DNA of 64,000 nt from Pelagihabitans sp947500445 (GCF_050589625.1 NZ_JBNGOP010000014.1:62001-126000); one strand, 5' to 3'. Numbered from the stretch's first letter, positions 7,944 through 16,589 are shown. Notes: generated by a model from the sequence alone, not told the origin. Numbers and translations: made by a program.

Positions 7944-8102
7944 ATGAAAAAAGTGATTTTGATTGCCGCAGTATTGTTGACCAGTGTAGGACTTTATTCT
8001 TGCGAACAGGATAGTGCCGATGAGACCCAAGCACTTTATGAAAACTTACAAGCAGGCGATGACGACCCTACTGATGGTGATGATCGCGGATCAGGAAATT
8101 AA
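7944..8102 (+). CDS. 52-residue acidic small lipoprotein
   Basis: A short gene encoding a textbook lipoprotein signal (MKKVILIAAVLLTSVGLYSC, Cys20) and a 32-residue mature peptide. The mature part begins CEQDSADE and ends in an acidic, glycine-rich tail (DDDPTDGDDRGSGN). It is followed by a strong terminator, so it forms its own transcript. It sits between a LytTR regulator and a histidine kinase whose lipidated N-terminus also starts CEQ. Function unknown; a signalling or surface lipopeptide role is inferred only from the neighbourhood. Confidence 0.7.
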   Translation: MKKVILIAAVLLTSVGLYSCEQDSADETQALYENLQAGDDDPTDGDDRGSGN

Positions 8103-8110
8103 AACTCCTT

Positions 8111-8146
8111 AAAAAAAAGCCCCAACAGATGTTGGGGCTTTTTTTT
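8111..8146 (+). terminator. Intrinsic terminator after the 52-aa lipoprotein
   Basis: An 11-bp stem (AAAGCCCCAAC / GTTGGGGCTTT) with loop AGAT followed by a run of T. It separates the small lipoprotein transcript from the kinase gene. Confidence 0.9.
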
Positions 8147-8153
8147 ATCTTCG
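8146..8153 (+). promoter_or_regulatory. -7-like element TATCTTCG just before the kinase start
   Basis: Seven of eight bases match TAnnTTTG, and only 4 nt separate it from the ATG at 8158. If used, the kinase mRNA is leaderless. The same octamer occurs upstream of the TetR gene (19535-19542). Confidence 0.45.
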
Positions 8154-8157
8154 TTAT

Positions 8158-10209
8158 ATGATATTGAGCCACCGATTCGTATTATTTCTCTTTCTTGCGA
8201 GTGCCCTATCATTATTTACCGCCTGCGAACAAAATAATTTAGAAAAGGATGCAACCGTCGATAGTGTCAAATCAGAACTAATACGAAAACCCGATATTAC
8301 TGATGCAGAATATCAAAAGCAATTGCGGTCCGTTTTCAACAAAGCTCAAAACCTAAAAACCGATACTGTAAGAATAAAATACCTTTCAGAACTTTCGCTA
8401 GCCTTTTTAAATCAAAAAGACTCACTCCATTTTACAAAATCCAATCAGCTTTACCGAACCCTAAGCATAAAGTTAAAAGACAGCAACCGCCTCGCTGAGG
8501 CTCATTGGGATATAGCCACATTTTTCAGGAATACCGAGGTAATGGATAGTTCCTATTACCATTATGCCAAGGCACAAAAGATTTACGACGGTATGGGCAA
8601 CGATTTTTATTCCGGTCGTATGTTGTACAATATGGGCTTCATACAGGGCCGTGTTAAAGATTATACCGGGGCGGAAATCAATCTTATCAAGGCCATTGAG
8701 CTTTTAAAACCCTTAAAGAAGAACAAACAACTTCACATGTGTTATAATTGGCTTGGAATGATAAGCGCTGGGCTCAAGGAATACGACAACTCCATTCGAT
8801 ATTACAACAAAGCGTTAGATTATGCTAAAAGCTTACCTAACTATAGGACCAAACAAATACAAGCACAGAATAATATCGGTAGTATATATTTGCGCCTTGA
8901 AGAATATGATAGGGCCGAACGTTTGTTTGAAGATATACTAAATTCAAACAAGAACCTTAAAATAGAAGATCCTCGTCGCTATTCAATAACTCTAATCAAC
9001 CTGACACAAGCTAGATACATGCTTGAAAAAAATGATAAAGCTGAAGAAAATCTTAGGGAAACCCTTAAAATTAGAACAGAGCTCGAAGATAGTAGGGGTA
9101 TTGCCAGCTCCAATTTTCATTTGGCCGAATTTTACCTTAGACAAAAGGATACGGTAAAAGCGTTGCACCATGGCATTTTGGCCAAGAAAGTTACCAAACA
9201 AAGTAATGACAATCAAAGAATGTTGGAAACGCTATTGTTATTGGGAGTAGTAGATTCCGAAAATGGGGTCCAGCATACTTTGGAGTATATTGCGCTGAAC
9301 GATAGCCTTCAACAGGAAGAACGAAAAACCAGAAACAAATTTGCGCGGATCCGTTTTGAAACCAACGAAACCATAGAACAAAACCGCCTTTTAGCGCAAC
9401 AAAAAAGGTTATGGATCGGAATTGCCGTGGTGGTTGTTCTATTGGCGTTGGCCGCATTCCTATTTTTTGATCAACGCGCGAAAAACCAAAAACTGCGCTT
9501 CCAAAAAGAACAGCAGGAAAACAACGAAAAAATATTCAACCTCCTTTCCGATCAAAGTCAAAAAGTGGAGGAAGGCAAAAAAATTGCCCAAAAACGCATT
9601 TCAGAGGAACTGCATGACGGTGTCCAAGGACGGTTACAAGGGGTGCGAATGTTATTGCTAGGGCTCAATAAACGAACGACCCCTGAGGCAATCGACCAAC
9701 GTTCCGAGGCGATAAAGGAACTACAGGATATCCAAGAAGAAGTAAGGGCCATTTCCCACGAACTTAGCCATGCGGCCTACCAGAAAATACACAACTTTAT
9801 CAAAACGATCGAGGATCTTTTAGCTAATGTAAAGGAAAGTGCCAAACTCGATTATTCCTTTGAGTATGACGACTCCCTACAATGGGACAATTTGGGAAGC
9901 GCCGTAAAAGTTAACCTGTATCGCATGGTACAGGAAAGCATTCAAAACTGCGTAAAGCATGCAGCGGCCAATCAGCTTAAATTGGTGTTTCATTTGGAAA
10001 AGGAAACGCTATTGCGGGTAAGTTTGATCGATGATGGTAAGGGCTTCACGATCAAAAAAGGGAGAAAAGGAATAGGAATGCGCAACATTGCCTCGAGAAT
10101 AGCAAAGATAAATGGTGAGTTTGACATTGAAAGTGCTCCCGGTAAAGGCACCACCGTTACGTTCTTGATTCCCATAGCGTCCCTACAATTGGTCCAAAAT
10201 CAGATATAA
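8158..10209 (+). CDS. Lipoprotein-type TPR sensor histidine kinase (HisKA_3)
   Basis: 683 residues. The N-terminus looks like a lipoprotein signal (SLFTAC, Cys ~23). The periplasmic part (to ~415) contains TPR-like repeats (YYHYAKAQKIYDGMGNDFYS, YYNKALDYAKS). A membrane helix spans ~419-438, followed by a coiled-coil linker. A HisKA_3 dimerisation domain follows with the phospho-acceptor in SEELHDGVQGR (His486), and then a HATPase_c domain (NCVKHA, DDGKGF, GIGMRNI, GKGTTV). Kinases of this kind pair with NarL/LuxR-like response regulators, and the next gene encodes a response regulator. Intergenic spacing of 230 bp suggests separate transcription. Confidence 0.9.
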   Translation: MILSHRFVLFLFLASALSLFTACEQNNLEKDATVDSVKSELIRKPDITDAEYQKQLRSVFNKAQNLKTDTVRIKYLSELSLAFLNQKDSLHFTKSNQLYRTLSIKLKDSNRLAEAHWDIATFFRNTEVMDSSYYHYAKAQKIYDGMGNDFYSGRMLYNMGFIQGRVKDYTGAEINLIKAIELLKPLKKNKQLHMCYNWLGMISAGLKEYDNSIRYYNKALDYAKSLPNYRTKQIQAQNNIGSIYLRLEEYDRAERLFEDILNSNKNLKIEDPRRYSITLINLTQARYMLEKNDKAEENLRETLKIRTELEDSRGIASSNFHLAEFYLRQKDTVKALHHGILAKKVTKQSNDNQRMLETLLLLGVVDSENGVQHTLEYIALNDSLQQEERKTRNKFARIRFETNETIEQNRLLAQQKRLWIGIAVVVVLLALAAFLFFDQRAKNQKLRFQKEQQENNEKIFNLLSDQSQKVEEGKKIAQKRISEELHDGVQGRLQGVRMLLLGLNKRTTPEAIDQRSEAIKELQDIQEEVRAISHELSHAAYQKIHNFIKTIEDLLANVKESAKLDYSFEYDDSLQWDNLGSAVKVNLYRMVQESIQNCVKHAAANQLKLVFHLEKETLLRVSLIDDGKGFTIKKGRKGIGMRNIASRIAKINGEFDIESAPGKGTTVTFLIPIASLQLVQNQI

Positions 10210-10315
10210 AGGACCCTCGTTTATCCGGAATGCGACCCACCATTAAACTTAAAAAGACAATAAATCACTTTCTACTCTTGCTTTTAAACAAAAAAAGTAG
10301 GATTTTGGCTTAATT

Positions 10316-10336
10316 AAGCTACTTTTTAAGTAGCTT
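10316..10336. repeat. Perfect 9-bp stem hairpin upstream of the response regulator
   Basis: AAGCTACTT-TTT-AAGTAGCTT, about 105 bp before the response regulator start. It could be a weak terminator of the kinase transcript or an operator. A second copy of the half-motif (AAGTAGGATT) lies just upstream. Confidence 0.45.
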
Positions 10337-10441
10337 GAACGCTGGGATGTGATGATAGGATAAACCCTGAAAAAATCTTTTATTTGGAAAAAGACTCCAG
10401 TGTAAGTCGCTGGGGTGAATCATAAAAAATAATAAGGAGTA

Positions 10442-11113
10442 ATGGATAGAGTAGTGACAATTTTATCGGTCGATGACCATAAGATGACAGCTTTGGGATA
10501 TAAATATATTCTGGAAGACGCTGTTTTTGAGGAGTACACGGTTCGTGTAGACGTAGCGAACGGCTATTTGGAAGGAGAGAAAAAAATTGAGGCGGCCGCG
10601 GGGACCGATCGTTATGATATTGTATTATTGGACATACAACTGTTCCCGGCAGAAGCCAAAGACCCTAGAACAGGACAAGATTTGGGCATACTGGCCCGTA
10701 AACTCATTCCCGAGAGCAAGGTGGTGTTCATGTCGTCCTTTAGCGATAGCTTTCGAATAAACAGTATTTGTCAATCCGTAAATCCGGACGGCTATTTGGT
10801 AAAATCGGAAATCGACGAGCTCAGTTTGATCGATATGGTAAAGACCGTGGTCAGCGCACCTCCTTATTACACCCATCTGGCATTGGTGGCCGTTCGTAAG
10901 AATATTGCACAAACCTTTCGCGTGGACGAACACGACCAAGCCATTCTCTATCAATTGTCCATTGGCACAAAAACAAAGGACATGACCTCGGTGATTCCGC
11001 TTTCCCAAGCGACCATCGACAACCGAAAGAGGGCCCTAAAACACAACTTTGGTGTACAGGACAAAAATGACCTCGCCTTGATCGAAGAGGCAAGGGTTAG
11101 GGGGTTCATCTAA
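10442..11113 (+). CDS. Response regulator (receiver plus LuxR-like helix-turn-helix)
   Basis: 223 residues. The receiver domain has Asp11/Asp12, the phosphorylatable Asp64 in IVLLDIQ and a lysine in GYLVKSE. The C-terminal ~70 residues (ILYQLSIGTKTKDMTSVIPL followed by a recognition-like helix ATIDNRKRALKHNFGV) look like a divergent NarL/LuxR HTH. The preceding gene is a HisKA_3 kinase, the usual partner. A purine-rich ribosome site (AATAAGGAGT) precedes the ATG. A 9-bp palindrome (11105-11127) overlaps the stop codon. Confidence 0.87.
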   Translation: MDRVVTILSVDDHKMTALGYKYILEDAVFEEYTVRVDVANGYLEGEKKIEAAAGTDRYDIVLLDIQLFPAEAKDPRTGQDLGILARKLIPESKVVFMSSFSDSFRINSICQSVNPDGYLVKSEIDELSLIDMVKTVVSAPPYYTHLALVAVRKNIAQTFRVDEHDQAILYQLSIGTKTKDMTSVIPLSQATIDNRKRALKHNFGVQDKNDLALIEEARVRGFI

Positions 11114-11127
11114 AAAAATTAGATGAA
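11105..11127. repeat. Palindrome over the response regulator stop codon
   Basis: TTCATCTAA-A5-TTAGATGAA, a perfect 9-bp stem containing the TAA stop. No T-run follows; it may stabilise the 3' end of the mRNA. Confidence 0.4.
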
Positions 11128-11154
11128 ATGCACGCAATACCCCTAAAAACCTAA

Positions 11155-11205
11155 TTTTTCTAAGGTTTTTCTATAATCGGGCAAACCAATTAACGGCTAA
11201 CTTTG
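11155..11205 (+). promoter_or_regulatory. Promoter with long motif shared with 7000-7049
   Basis: Bases 11155-11178 match the motif upstream of the LytTR gene at 22 of 24 positions. After 17 bases comes GCTAACTTTG containing a perfect TAACTTTG box (11198-11205). This drives the 235-residue orphan gene. Confidence 0.6.
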
Positions 11206-11236
11206 GTCGCTAGTGAAACCTAAGCTCCATTGTAGT

Positions 11237-11920
11237 ATGCCTTTACACCTAGACAACTTCAAAAACAGACCCCCTATCGCTATACTTAAGGATAGTGATA
11301 TTAATGGGCTATCGTTTTTCAAAAAAGAATTGGAAAAACTGTTCTTTTCAGAAGTAATTATTCGAAACAGCGCGACCGACATGCGTTCGGCCAAATTGGT
11401 AATCGAACTGAACTGTAATTACAACCTTATCGAGGGCCTCATTCATCTTGACGAAGGGATATGGGGACAGTGGAAAAAGAGCCGGAGCCATATTTTTAGC
11501 GACTCCTTGTTCTACAAATTGATGAGCGGTCTAAAAAGCAAGAACGAATTTCATATCGATGTGGAAGAACTGTCCTTTGTTTTTACGGATAGTACCGTTA
11601 TCGTAAACAAGATTTATGAAGGCAGTATTCCAAAACAACTGGATGCCATTTTAACAAAGCTGTCATCACATTTTATATACCTGACCAACAGGAATAGGGA
11701 AATACCCTTTGAAATTTTCATCCCGATCTTTGAAGAAGGTGAACAATCCTTTGTTGCCGATAATCGAATTCCCGCGAAAGCAGCCAAAGGGAAAATGCAA
11801 CGAAAGGATTATTTCAATTACTGGGGACTTTATTTTTATTCCCAGGAAGACGACGGCCTTATCTACACCTTGCGGAACAAGTCGATTTCTTCGGGCGAAC
11901 TAAATATGCTCAATGAGTAA
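11237..11920 (+). CDS. Hypothetical protein of the signalling locus
   Basis: A protein of 227 residues from ATG 11237; a GTG at 11213 would add 8 residues but lies too close to the -7 box (11198-11205) to have a leader. No signal peptide, membrane helix or family motif is recognised. It is mixed alpha/beta, moderately acidic, with a segment KKELEKLFFSEVIIRNSATD near the start. Its promoter shares a 24-bp motif with that of the LytTR gene 4 kb upstream, which ties it to the same regulation. Function unknown. Confidence 0.6.
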   Translation: MPLHLDNFKNRPPIAILKDSDINGLSFFKKELEKLFFSEVIIRNSATDMRSAKLVIELNCNYNLIEGLIHLDEGIWGQWKKSRSHIFSDSLFYKLMSGLKSKNEFHIDVEELSFVFTDSTVIVNKIYEGSIPKQLDAILTKLSSHFIYLTNRNREIPFEIFIPIFEEGEQSFVADNRIPAKAAKGKMQRKDYFNYWGLYFYSQEDDGLIYTLRNKSISSGELNMLNE

Positions 11921-12103
11921 CCGATAATTGCCCGTATTCCATTCTGGGATAAGTGTGCCATAAGCCCTTGATAGGTCGCAGGTGTTTCCAGCCATTATAT
12001 CATGGCACAAACTTGAAATGAGTCTAAAAATTAGTATCAGGTATCCCGTATTTGTAATCTCAGTTAAACGGTAAATAAGCGGTGACTATTTTTTAATGCA
12101 TCA

Positions 12104-13378
12104 TTATGCGTTGAACAACGGACGATTTTTCATTAAGGCGTTCACTTCCGCTTTAACGGATGCGATTTCCGTATCGTTGTCAATGTTTGCGAGAACACGA
12201 TCGATAAGGGCTACTATCGTTCCCATATCCTCCTCCAGTAGGCCACGAGTGGTTATGGCGGGTGTTCCAAAACGAATTCCAGAGGTTACAAATGGAGATT
12301 TGTCATCAAAAGGGACCATATTCTTGTTTGCGGTAATATCGGCTTTAACCAATGCCGCTTCGGCTTCCTTTCCGGAAATATCCTTGTTTCGCAGATCGAT
12401 CAGCATCATATGGTTATCGGTTCCTCCCGAAATAATATGATAGTCCCTTTCAACGAACGCCTTGGCCATGGCGGCCGCATTTTTCTTCACCTGGATCATG
12501 TACTGCAAAAAGTCGTCGGAAAGTGCTTCTCCAAAGGCAATGGCCTTGGCTGCTATAATGTGTTCCAACGGTCCGCCTTGATTTCCGGGAAAAACGGCAA
12601 GGTTCAATAATGCCGACATTTTACGCAGTTTTCCGTTCTTTAGGGTAATACCAAAAGGGTTATCAAAATCTTTACCCATTAAAATAAGTCCGCCCCGAGG
12701 CCCGCGTAAGGTTTTGTGGGTGGTGGTGGTCACAATATGGCAATGCGGCACGGGATCGTTCAATATCCCCTTGGCGATCAAACCCGATGGGTGAGAAATA
12801 TCAGCTAACAACAGGGCCCCTACACTATCGGCAATTTTCCGGAAACGTTCAAAGTCGATGTCTCGGGAGTAGGCCGAGGCACCGGCAATGATCATCTTGG
12901 GTTGCTCACGTTCGGCAATTTCCTGTATCACATCATATTTCAAAACACCGGTCTCCTTTTCAACACCATAAAACACCGGATTGTAAAGTCGACCCGAAAA
13001 ATTCACCGGGGAACCATGTGTCAAATGCCCACCGTGCGACAGATCAAAACCCAAAATGGTATCACCGGGCTTTAGACAGGCATGATATACCGAGGCATTG
13101 GCCTGAGATCCCGAATGCGGCTGAACATTTGCATACTCCGCACCAAAAAGCTCTTTTGCACGATCGATCGCGATCTGTTCAACTTGATCGACAATCTCAC
13201 ATCCTCCATAATACCGCTTTCCAGGATACCCTTCGGCGTACTTATTGGTAAGTACCGAACCGGCGGCTTCCATTACTTGGGGACTGGTAAAATTTTCAGA
13301 AGCAATGAGCTCTATTCCGTGTATCTGTCGGGCCTCTTCTGCGGTGATAAGGTCAAAAATCTGATTGTCGCGTTGCAT
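12104..13378 (-). CDS. glyA: Serine hydroxymethyltransferase
   Basis: A 424-residue PLP enzyme interconverting serine and glycine with transfer of a one-carbon unit to tetrahydrofolate. It has the family features ELIASENFTSPQVMEAAGS near the N-terminus, NKYAEGYPGKRYYGG, SHPSGLIAKG and the PLP lysine in TTTTHKTLRGPRGG. Its length is usual. It is monocistronic, with a perfect TATTTTTG box ~26 bp upstream on the minus strand and fahA diverging beyond it. Confidence 0.97.
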   Translation of the reverse strand: MQRDNQIFDLITAEEARQIHGIELIASENFTSPQVMEAAGSVLTNKYAEGYPGKRYYGGCEIVDQVEQIAIDRAKELFGAEYANVQPHSGSQANASVYHACLKPGDTILGFDLSHGGHLTHGSPVNFSGRLYNPVFYGVEKETGVLKYDVIQEIAEREQPKMIIAGASAYSRDIDFERFRKIADSVGALLLADISHPSGLIAKGILNDPVPHCHIVTTTTHKTLRGPRGGLILMGKDFDNPFGITLKNGKLRKMSALLNLAVFPGNQGGPLEHIIAAKAIAFGEALSDDFLQYMIQVKKNAAAMAKAFVERDYHIISGGTDNHMMLIDLRNKDISGKEAEAALVKADITANKNMVPFDDKSPFVTSGIRFGTPAITTRGLLEEDMGTIVALIDRVLANIDNDTEIASVKAEVNALMKNRPLFNA

Positions 13379-13404
13379 AATCGGTGTTTCTGTTAAATGA
13401 ATGG

Positions 13405-13412
13405 CAAAAATA
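13405..13412 (-). promoter_or_regulatory. -7 promoter element TATTTTTG of glyA
   Basis: A perfect TAnnTTTG on the minus strand, 26 bp from the glyA start; the leader would be about 20 nt. Confidence 0.6.
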
Positions 13413-13444
13413 CGAAACGAGTGAGGTTAATTGGCATAAAAGAA

Positions 13445-13452
13445 TATATTTG
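13445..13452 (+). promoter_or_regulatory. -7 promoter element TATATTTG of fahA
   Basis: A perfect TAnnTTTG on the plus strand, 37 bp before the fahA start, divergent from the glyA promoter. Confidence 0.6.
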
Positions 13453-13489
13453 AAAGAGATTTTATTAAACAATAATTAACAATTTTCCC

Positions 13490-14773
13490 ATGCCCCATAA
13501 GACGAACGATGCCTCAAAAAAAAGTTGGTTGTCCGTACCTGAAAATTCCGATTTTCCGATTCAAAATATTCCTTTTGGAGTATTTCTGACCCGTGACGAT
13601 ATCATTACGATAGGCACCAGAATAGGCGACTACGCCATTGACCTCAATGCCCTGCAACAACTGGGTTATTTTGAAGGGATACCGCTGACCGATGACATTT
13701 TTCTGCAGGATAGCCTGAACGATTTTATATCCGACGGAAAAAAAACATGGCGGCTCGTTCGCAATAGGATCAGTACGCTTTTTGATGTGGAAAACGATAC
13801 GTTGCGGACGAATATGGACCATAGGTCGACCGTGCTTTTTTCCGTAAATGAAATAGAGATGCAGTTGCCGGTACAGATAGGTGATTATACCGATTTCTAT
13901 TCCAGTAAGGAGCACGCGACCAATATTGGAACCATGTTCCGGGATCCGGACAAGGCCTTACTACCGAATTGGCTCCATATCCCCGTAGGATACCACGGGA
14001 GGAGTTCCACTATTGTACCCAGCGGCACCGCAATACACCGCCCGAATGGGCAGACCCTTCCCAAAGGATCGGAAGCACCTGTATTCGGACCATCAAAAAG
14101 GGTCGATTTTGAGTTGGAAATGGCCTTTATTACGACCGATGCCAATGTACTGGGCGAACCTGTTTCCGTGGCGGAGGCCGAGGATTATATTTTTGGAATG
14201 GTACTTTTTAACGATTGGAGTGCCCGGGACATTCAAAAATGGGAATATGTGCCATTGGGTCCGTTTCTGGCCAAAAACTTTGCCTCCAGCATTTCCCCAT
14301 GGATCGTAACCTTGGATGCGCTCGAACCGTTTCGGGTAGCCGGACCAAAACAGGACCCGGAGCCCCTACCCTATCTGCAACAAAAGGGCGACCACAGTTT
14401 TGATATTCAATTAGAGGTCGCCATTGCCCCGGAAAACACGGAAGCTACCGTGGTAGGAAAGTCCAACTTTAAATACATGTATTGGACCATGGCACAGCAA
14501 CTCGCCCATCACACGGTCAATGGTTGTAAAATAAACAGTGGCGATATGCTGGGGAGCGGCACCATATCCGGTCCAACACCCGACTCCTATGGCTCCATGC
14601 TCGAAATCGCCTGGCAGGGAACCAAACCCGTTACCATGAAGGATGGTAGCCAACGTAGTTTTATAGCGGATAACGATACCGTAATCATGAAAGGCTTCTG
14701 CGAAAAAAATGGCGTCCGAATCGGATTTGGTGAAGTAAGCACCAAACTGTTGCCTCCTTTCCAAACGGAGTAA
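13490..14773 (+). CDS. fahA: Fumarylacetoacetase
   Basis: 427 residues, the typical length. It cleaves fumarylacetoacetate to fumarate and acetoacetate, the last step of tyrosine degradation. The N-terminal domain (ENSDFPIQNIPFGVF) and the catalytic domain (DYTDFYSSKEHATNIGTMF, HIPVGYHGRSSTIVPSGT, VDFELEMAFI, FNDWSARDIQKWEYVPLGPF) match FAH, including the Asp/Glu metal ligands. No other tyrosine-pathway gene is adjacent. A weak inverted repeat (AACGATG...CATCGTT, 14799-14825) follows. Confidence 0.96.
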   Translation: MPHKTNDASKKSWLSVPENSDFPIQNIPFGVFLTRDDIITIGTRIGDYAIDLNALQQLGYFEGIPLTDDIFLQDSLNDFISDGKKTWRLVRNRISTLFDVENDTLRTNMDHRSTVLFSVNEIEMQLPVQIGDYTDFYSSKEHATNIGTMFRDPDKALLPNWLHIPVGYHGRSSTIVPSGTAIHRPNGQTLPKGSEAPVFGPSKRVDFELEMAFITTDANVLGEPVSVAEAEDYIFGMVLFNDWSARDIQKWEYVPLGPFLAKNFASSISPWIVTLDALEPFRVAGPKQDPEPLPYLQQKGDHSFDIQLEVAIAPENTEATVVGKSNFKYMYWTMAQQLAHHTVNGCKINSGDMLGSGTISGPTPDSYGSMLEIAWQGTKPVTMKDGSQRSFIADNDTVIMKGFCEKNGVRIGFGEVSTKLLPPFQTE

Positions 14774-14848
14774 ATCCTTCAATTCGATATGGTTTTATAA
14801 CGATGGAACAAGATATTTCATCGTTTTGCGTTCTAGAACCACACCATT

Positions 14849-14864
14849 TTGGCACGGCTGTTGA
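14849..14864 (+). promoter_or_regulatory. Sigma-54-like -24/-12 promoter
   Basis: TTGGCACG-GCTG-TTGA matches the RpoN consensus YTGGCACG-N4-TTGC except for the last C of the -12 element, with exact spacing. It lies 33 bp upstream of the lipoprotein ATG, so transcription would start near 14876. No TAnnTTTG box was found in this interval. Usage by RpoN is inferred. Confidence 0.5.
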
Positions 14865-14896
14865 AAAGGTGTCCGTATACCCTTAAAAACCATATC

Positions 14897-16081
14897 ATGA
14901 AAAAAGGACTACTTATAGCGATAAGCCTTTTGGTAATGCTTTCTTGTGGCGGTGTAAAAAAGACCCAGGAAGCGATCAACATCGGAGATTATGGCAGTGC
15001 CATAGACAAGTCGATCCGTAACTTGGTTGAGAACAAGACCAAAAAAGGGAACCAACCCTATGTTCTGCTACTTGAGGAAGCCTATCAAAAAAATACGGAA
15101 CGTGAGCTCCAAAAAATCAGGTTTTTAAAAAATGATGAAAATCCGGCAAACTTCGAAGCCATCTATACCGGTTATGAGAAACTGCGCAGCATTCAAGAAC
15201 GGGTGCGCCCTTTGCTACCCTTATATGTGAAGGAAGAAAGAAGAAATGCCAAATTTTCCTTTAACAATTACGAAAACGAAATTCTTGACGCGAAAGATGC
15301 ATTGTCCGAATACCTTTATGACAATGCTTCGGGCTTATTGGCCAACGGAACGAACAAACAGGATTTTAGGAAAGCGCACGACGATTTTCAATACCTACAG
15401 GAAATCAACCCCGGATTTGAAGAGACACCAAAACGGATACAGCAGGCCTATGCCAAGGGATTGGATTACGTAAAAGTGGACATGATAAACGATTCGGACC
15501 AAATTATTCCCGCCCGACTGCAAGAAGAGTTGCTCGATTTTAATACCTACGGACTGGACGCCAAATGGATTCGGTACCATACCAACCACCTTAAGGATAT
15601 CGACTATGACTACCAAATGCAAGTAGCCCTAAGGAACATCGTGATTTCACCCGAGCAGGTCAACGAAAAACAGATCATTAAAGAAAGACAGATAAAGGAC
15701 GGATATACCTATGTTCGTGACGCAAGCGGAAACGCCGTTCGGGACAGTCTTGGAAACCGTATAAAAGTAGATGCCTTTAAAACGGTACGTTGCGATTTTT
15801 ATCAGTTTACCCAGTTTAAGTCGGCCCAAGTATCGGGCATGGTCGATTTTACCGATTTAAAAACACAGCAACAAATCAATTCTTATCCCTTGTCGAGCGA
15901 ATTTATCTTTGAACATGTGTACGCCAATTATGATGGTGACCGTAGGGCTCTCGACAATGAATTGGTCGCGCTGTTGAAATTGGCGGCGGTTCCATTTCCT
16001 ACGAACGAACAAATGGTGTACGATGCGGGCGAAGATCTTAAGCAGCGTTTAAAGCGGATACTTGTTCGCCAACAGTTTTAG
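14897..16081 (+). CDS. Lipoprotein of unknown function
   Basis: A 394-residue protein from ATG 14897 (a TTG at 14849 would put the sigma-54-like site inside the gene). Lipobox MLSC follows a short signal. The region after it (AINIGDYGSAIDKSIRNLVE) looks like a TPR-type helix pair and the middle is helical and charged. The C-terminal half has beta-rich segments (YQMQVALRNIVISPEQ, SSEFIFEHVYANYDGDR). No characterised family recognised. It stands alone between fahA and the converging ytxJ. Confidence 0.7.
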   Translation: MKKGLLIAISLLVMLSCGGVKKTQEAINIGDYGSAIDKSIRNLVENKTKKGNQPYVLLLEEAYQKNTERELQKIRFLKNDENPANFEAIYTGYEKLRSIQERVRPLLPLYVKEERRNAKFSFNNYENEILDAKDALSEYLYDNASGLLANGTNKQDFRKAHDDFQYLQEINPGFEETPKRIQQAYAKGLDYVKVDMINDSDQIIPARLQEELLDFNTYGLDAKWIRYHTNHLKDIDYDYQMQVALRNIVISPEQVNEKQIIKERQIKDGYTYVRDASGNAVRDSLGNRIKVDAFKTVRCDFYQFTQFKSAQVSGMVDFTDLKTQQQINSYPLSSEFIFEHVYANYDGDRRALDNELVALLKLAAVPFPTNEQMVYDAGEDLKQRLKRILVRQQF

Positions 16082-16193
16082 ATGTCCAAATGAAAATACG
16101 TTCTACGGTGTATAGCGATCGTGTTCGGTCCCTAGTTTTTACACTACCTTTTCAAAAAGGAAGGAACGAGCATTTATTGCAGGATGTTCTTCA

Positions 16194-16589
16194 TTAAATG
16201 AACCGATCTAGCGATACTTCCGCGATAGCACCATGGCTCGCATGTTGCACCACCGTACCATTGCGCACCACGATCAACTGTGGGGACTGGTGTATCACCT
16301 GAAAATGATACCCTGTTTCATCGGATACCGCCCTATGCGCATGAAGATCTAGAAAATAGAGGTCGATCTGTTCTTTGGTAAATCCGTAATTACCGGTAAA
16401 CATATTCAGCACCATTCTACTGATACCGCAGGTGGTCGAATGTTTAAAAATGACCTGGGTCTTGGAATTTGATCGCGAGGTGATCTCGGCCAGTTGCGCT
16501 ATATCGTTAAGGGGAATCCACGGGATTTCTTCCTTTTTCTCTTTTTCTTGCTCTTTTTTTCCACCGAAAAGGTTATTGAATACTCCCAT
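16194..16589 (-). CDS. ytxJ: YtxJ-type bacillithiol system redox protein
   Basis: A 131-residue small thioredoxin-fold protein. The single-cysteine motif HSTTCGISRMV replaces CxxC, followed by LDLHAHRAVSDETG and the cis-Pro segment HQSPQLIVV. YtxJ (BrxC-like) proteins act as monothiol bacilliredoxins in bacteria using bacillithiol. The N-terminal 20 residues are a lysine/glutamate-rich extension. It is transcribed away from clpB. Confidence 0.88.
   Translation of the reverse strand: MGVFNNLFGGKKEQEKEKKEEIPWIPLNDIAQLAEITSRSNSKTQVIFKHSTTCGISRMVLNMFTGNYGFTKEQIDLYFLDLHAHRAVSDETGYHFQVIHQSPQLIVVRNGTVVQHASHGAIAEVSLDRFI

Noticed and set aside
11957..12008. Inverted repeat TGTGCCAT...ATGGCACA between the orphan gene and glyA
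   Set aside because: Arms of 8 bp are over 30 bp apart with no T-run or other structure; chance cannot be excluded.
12001..12020. Second sigma-54-like site (TGGCACAAACTTGAA)
   Set aside because: Spacing between the two elements is one base too short and no plus-strand gene follows.
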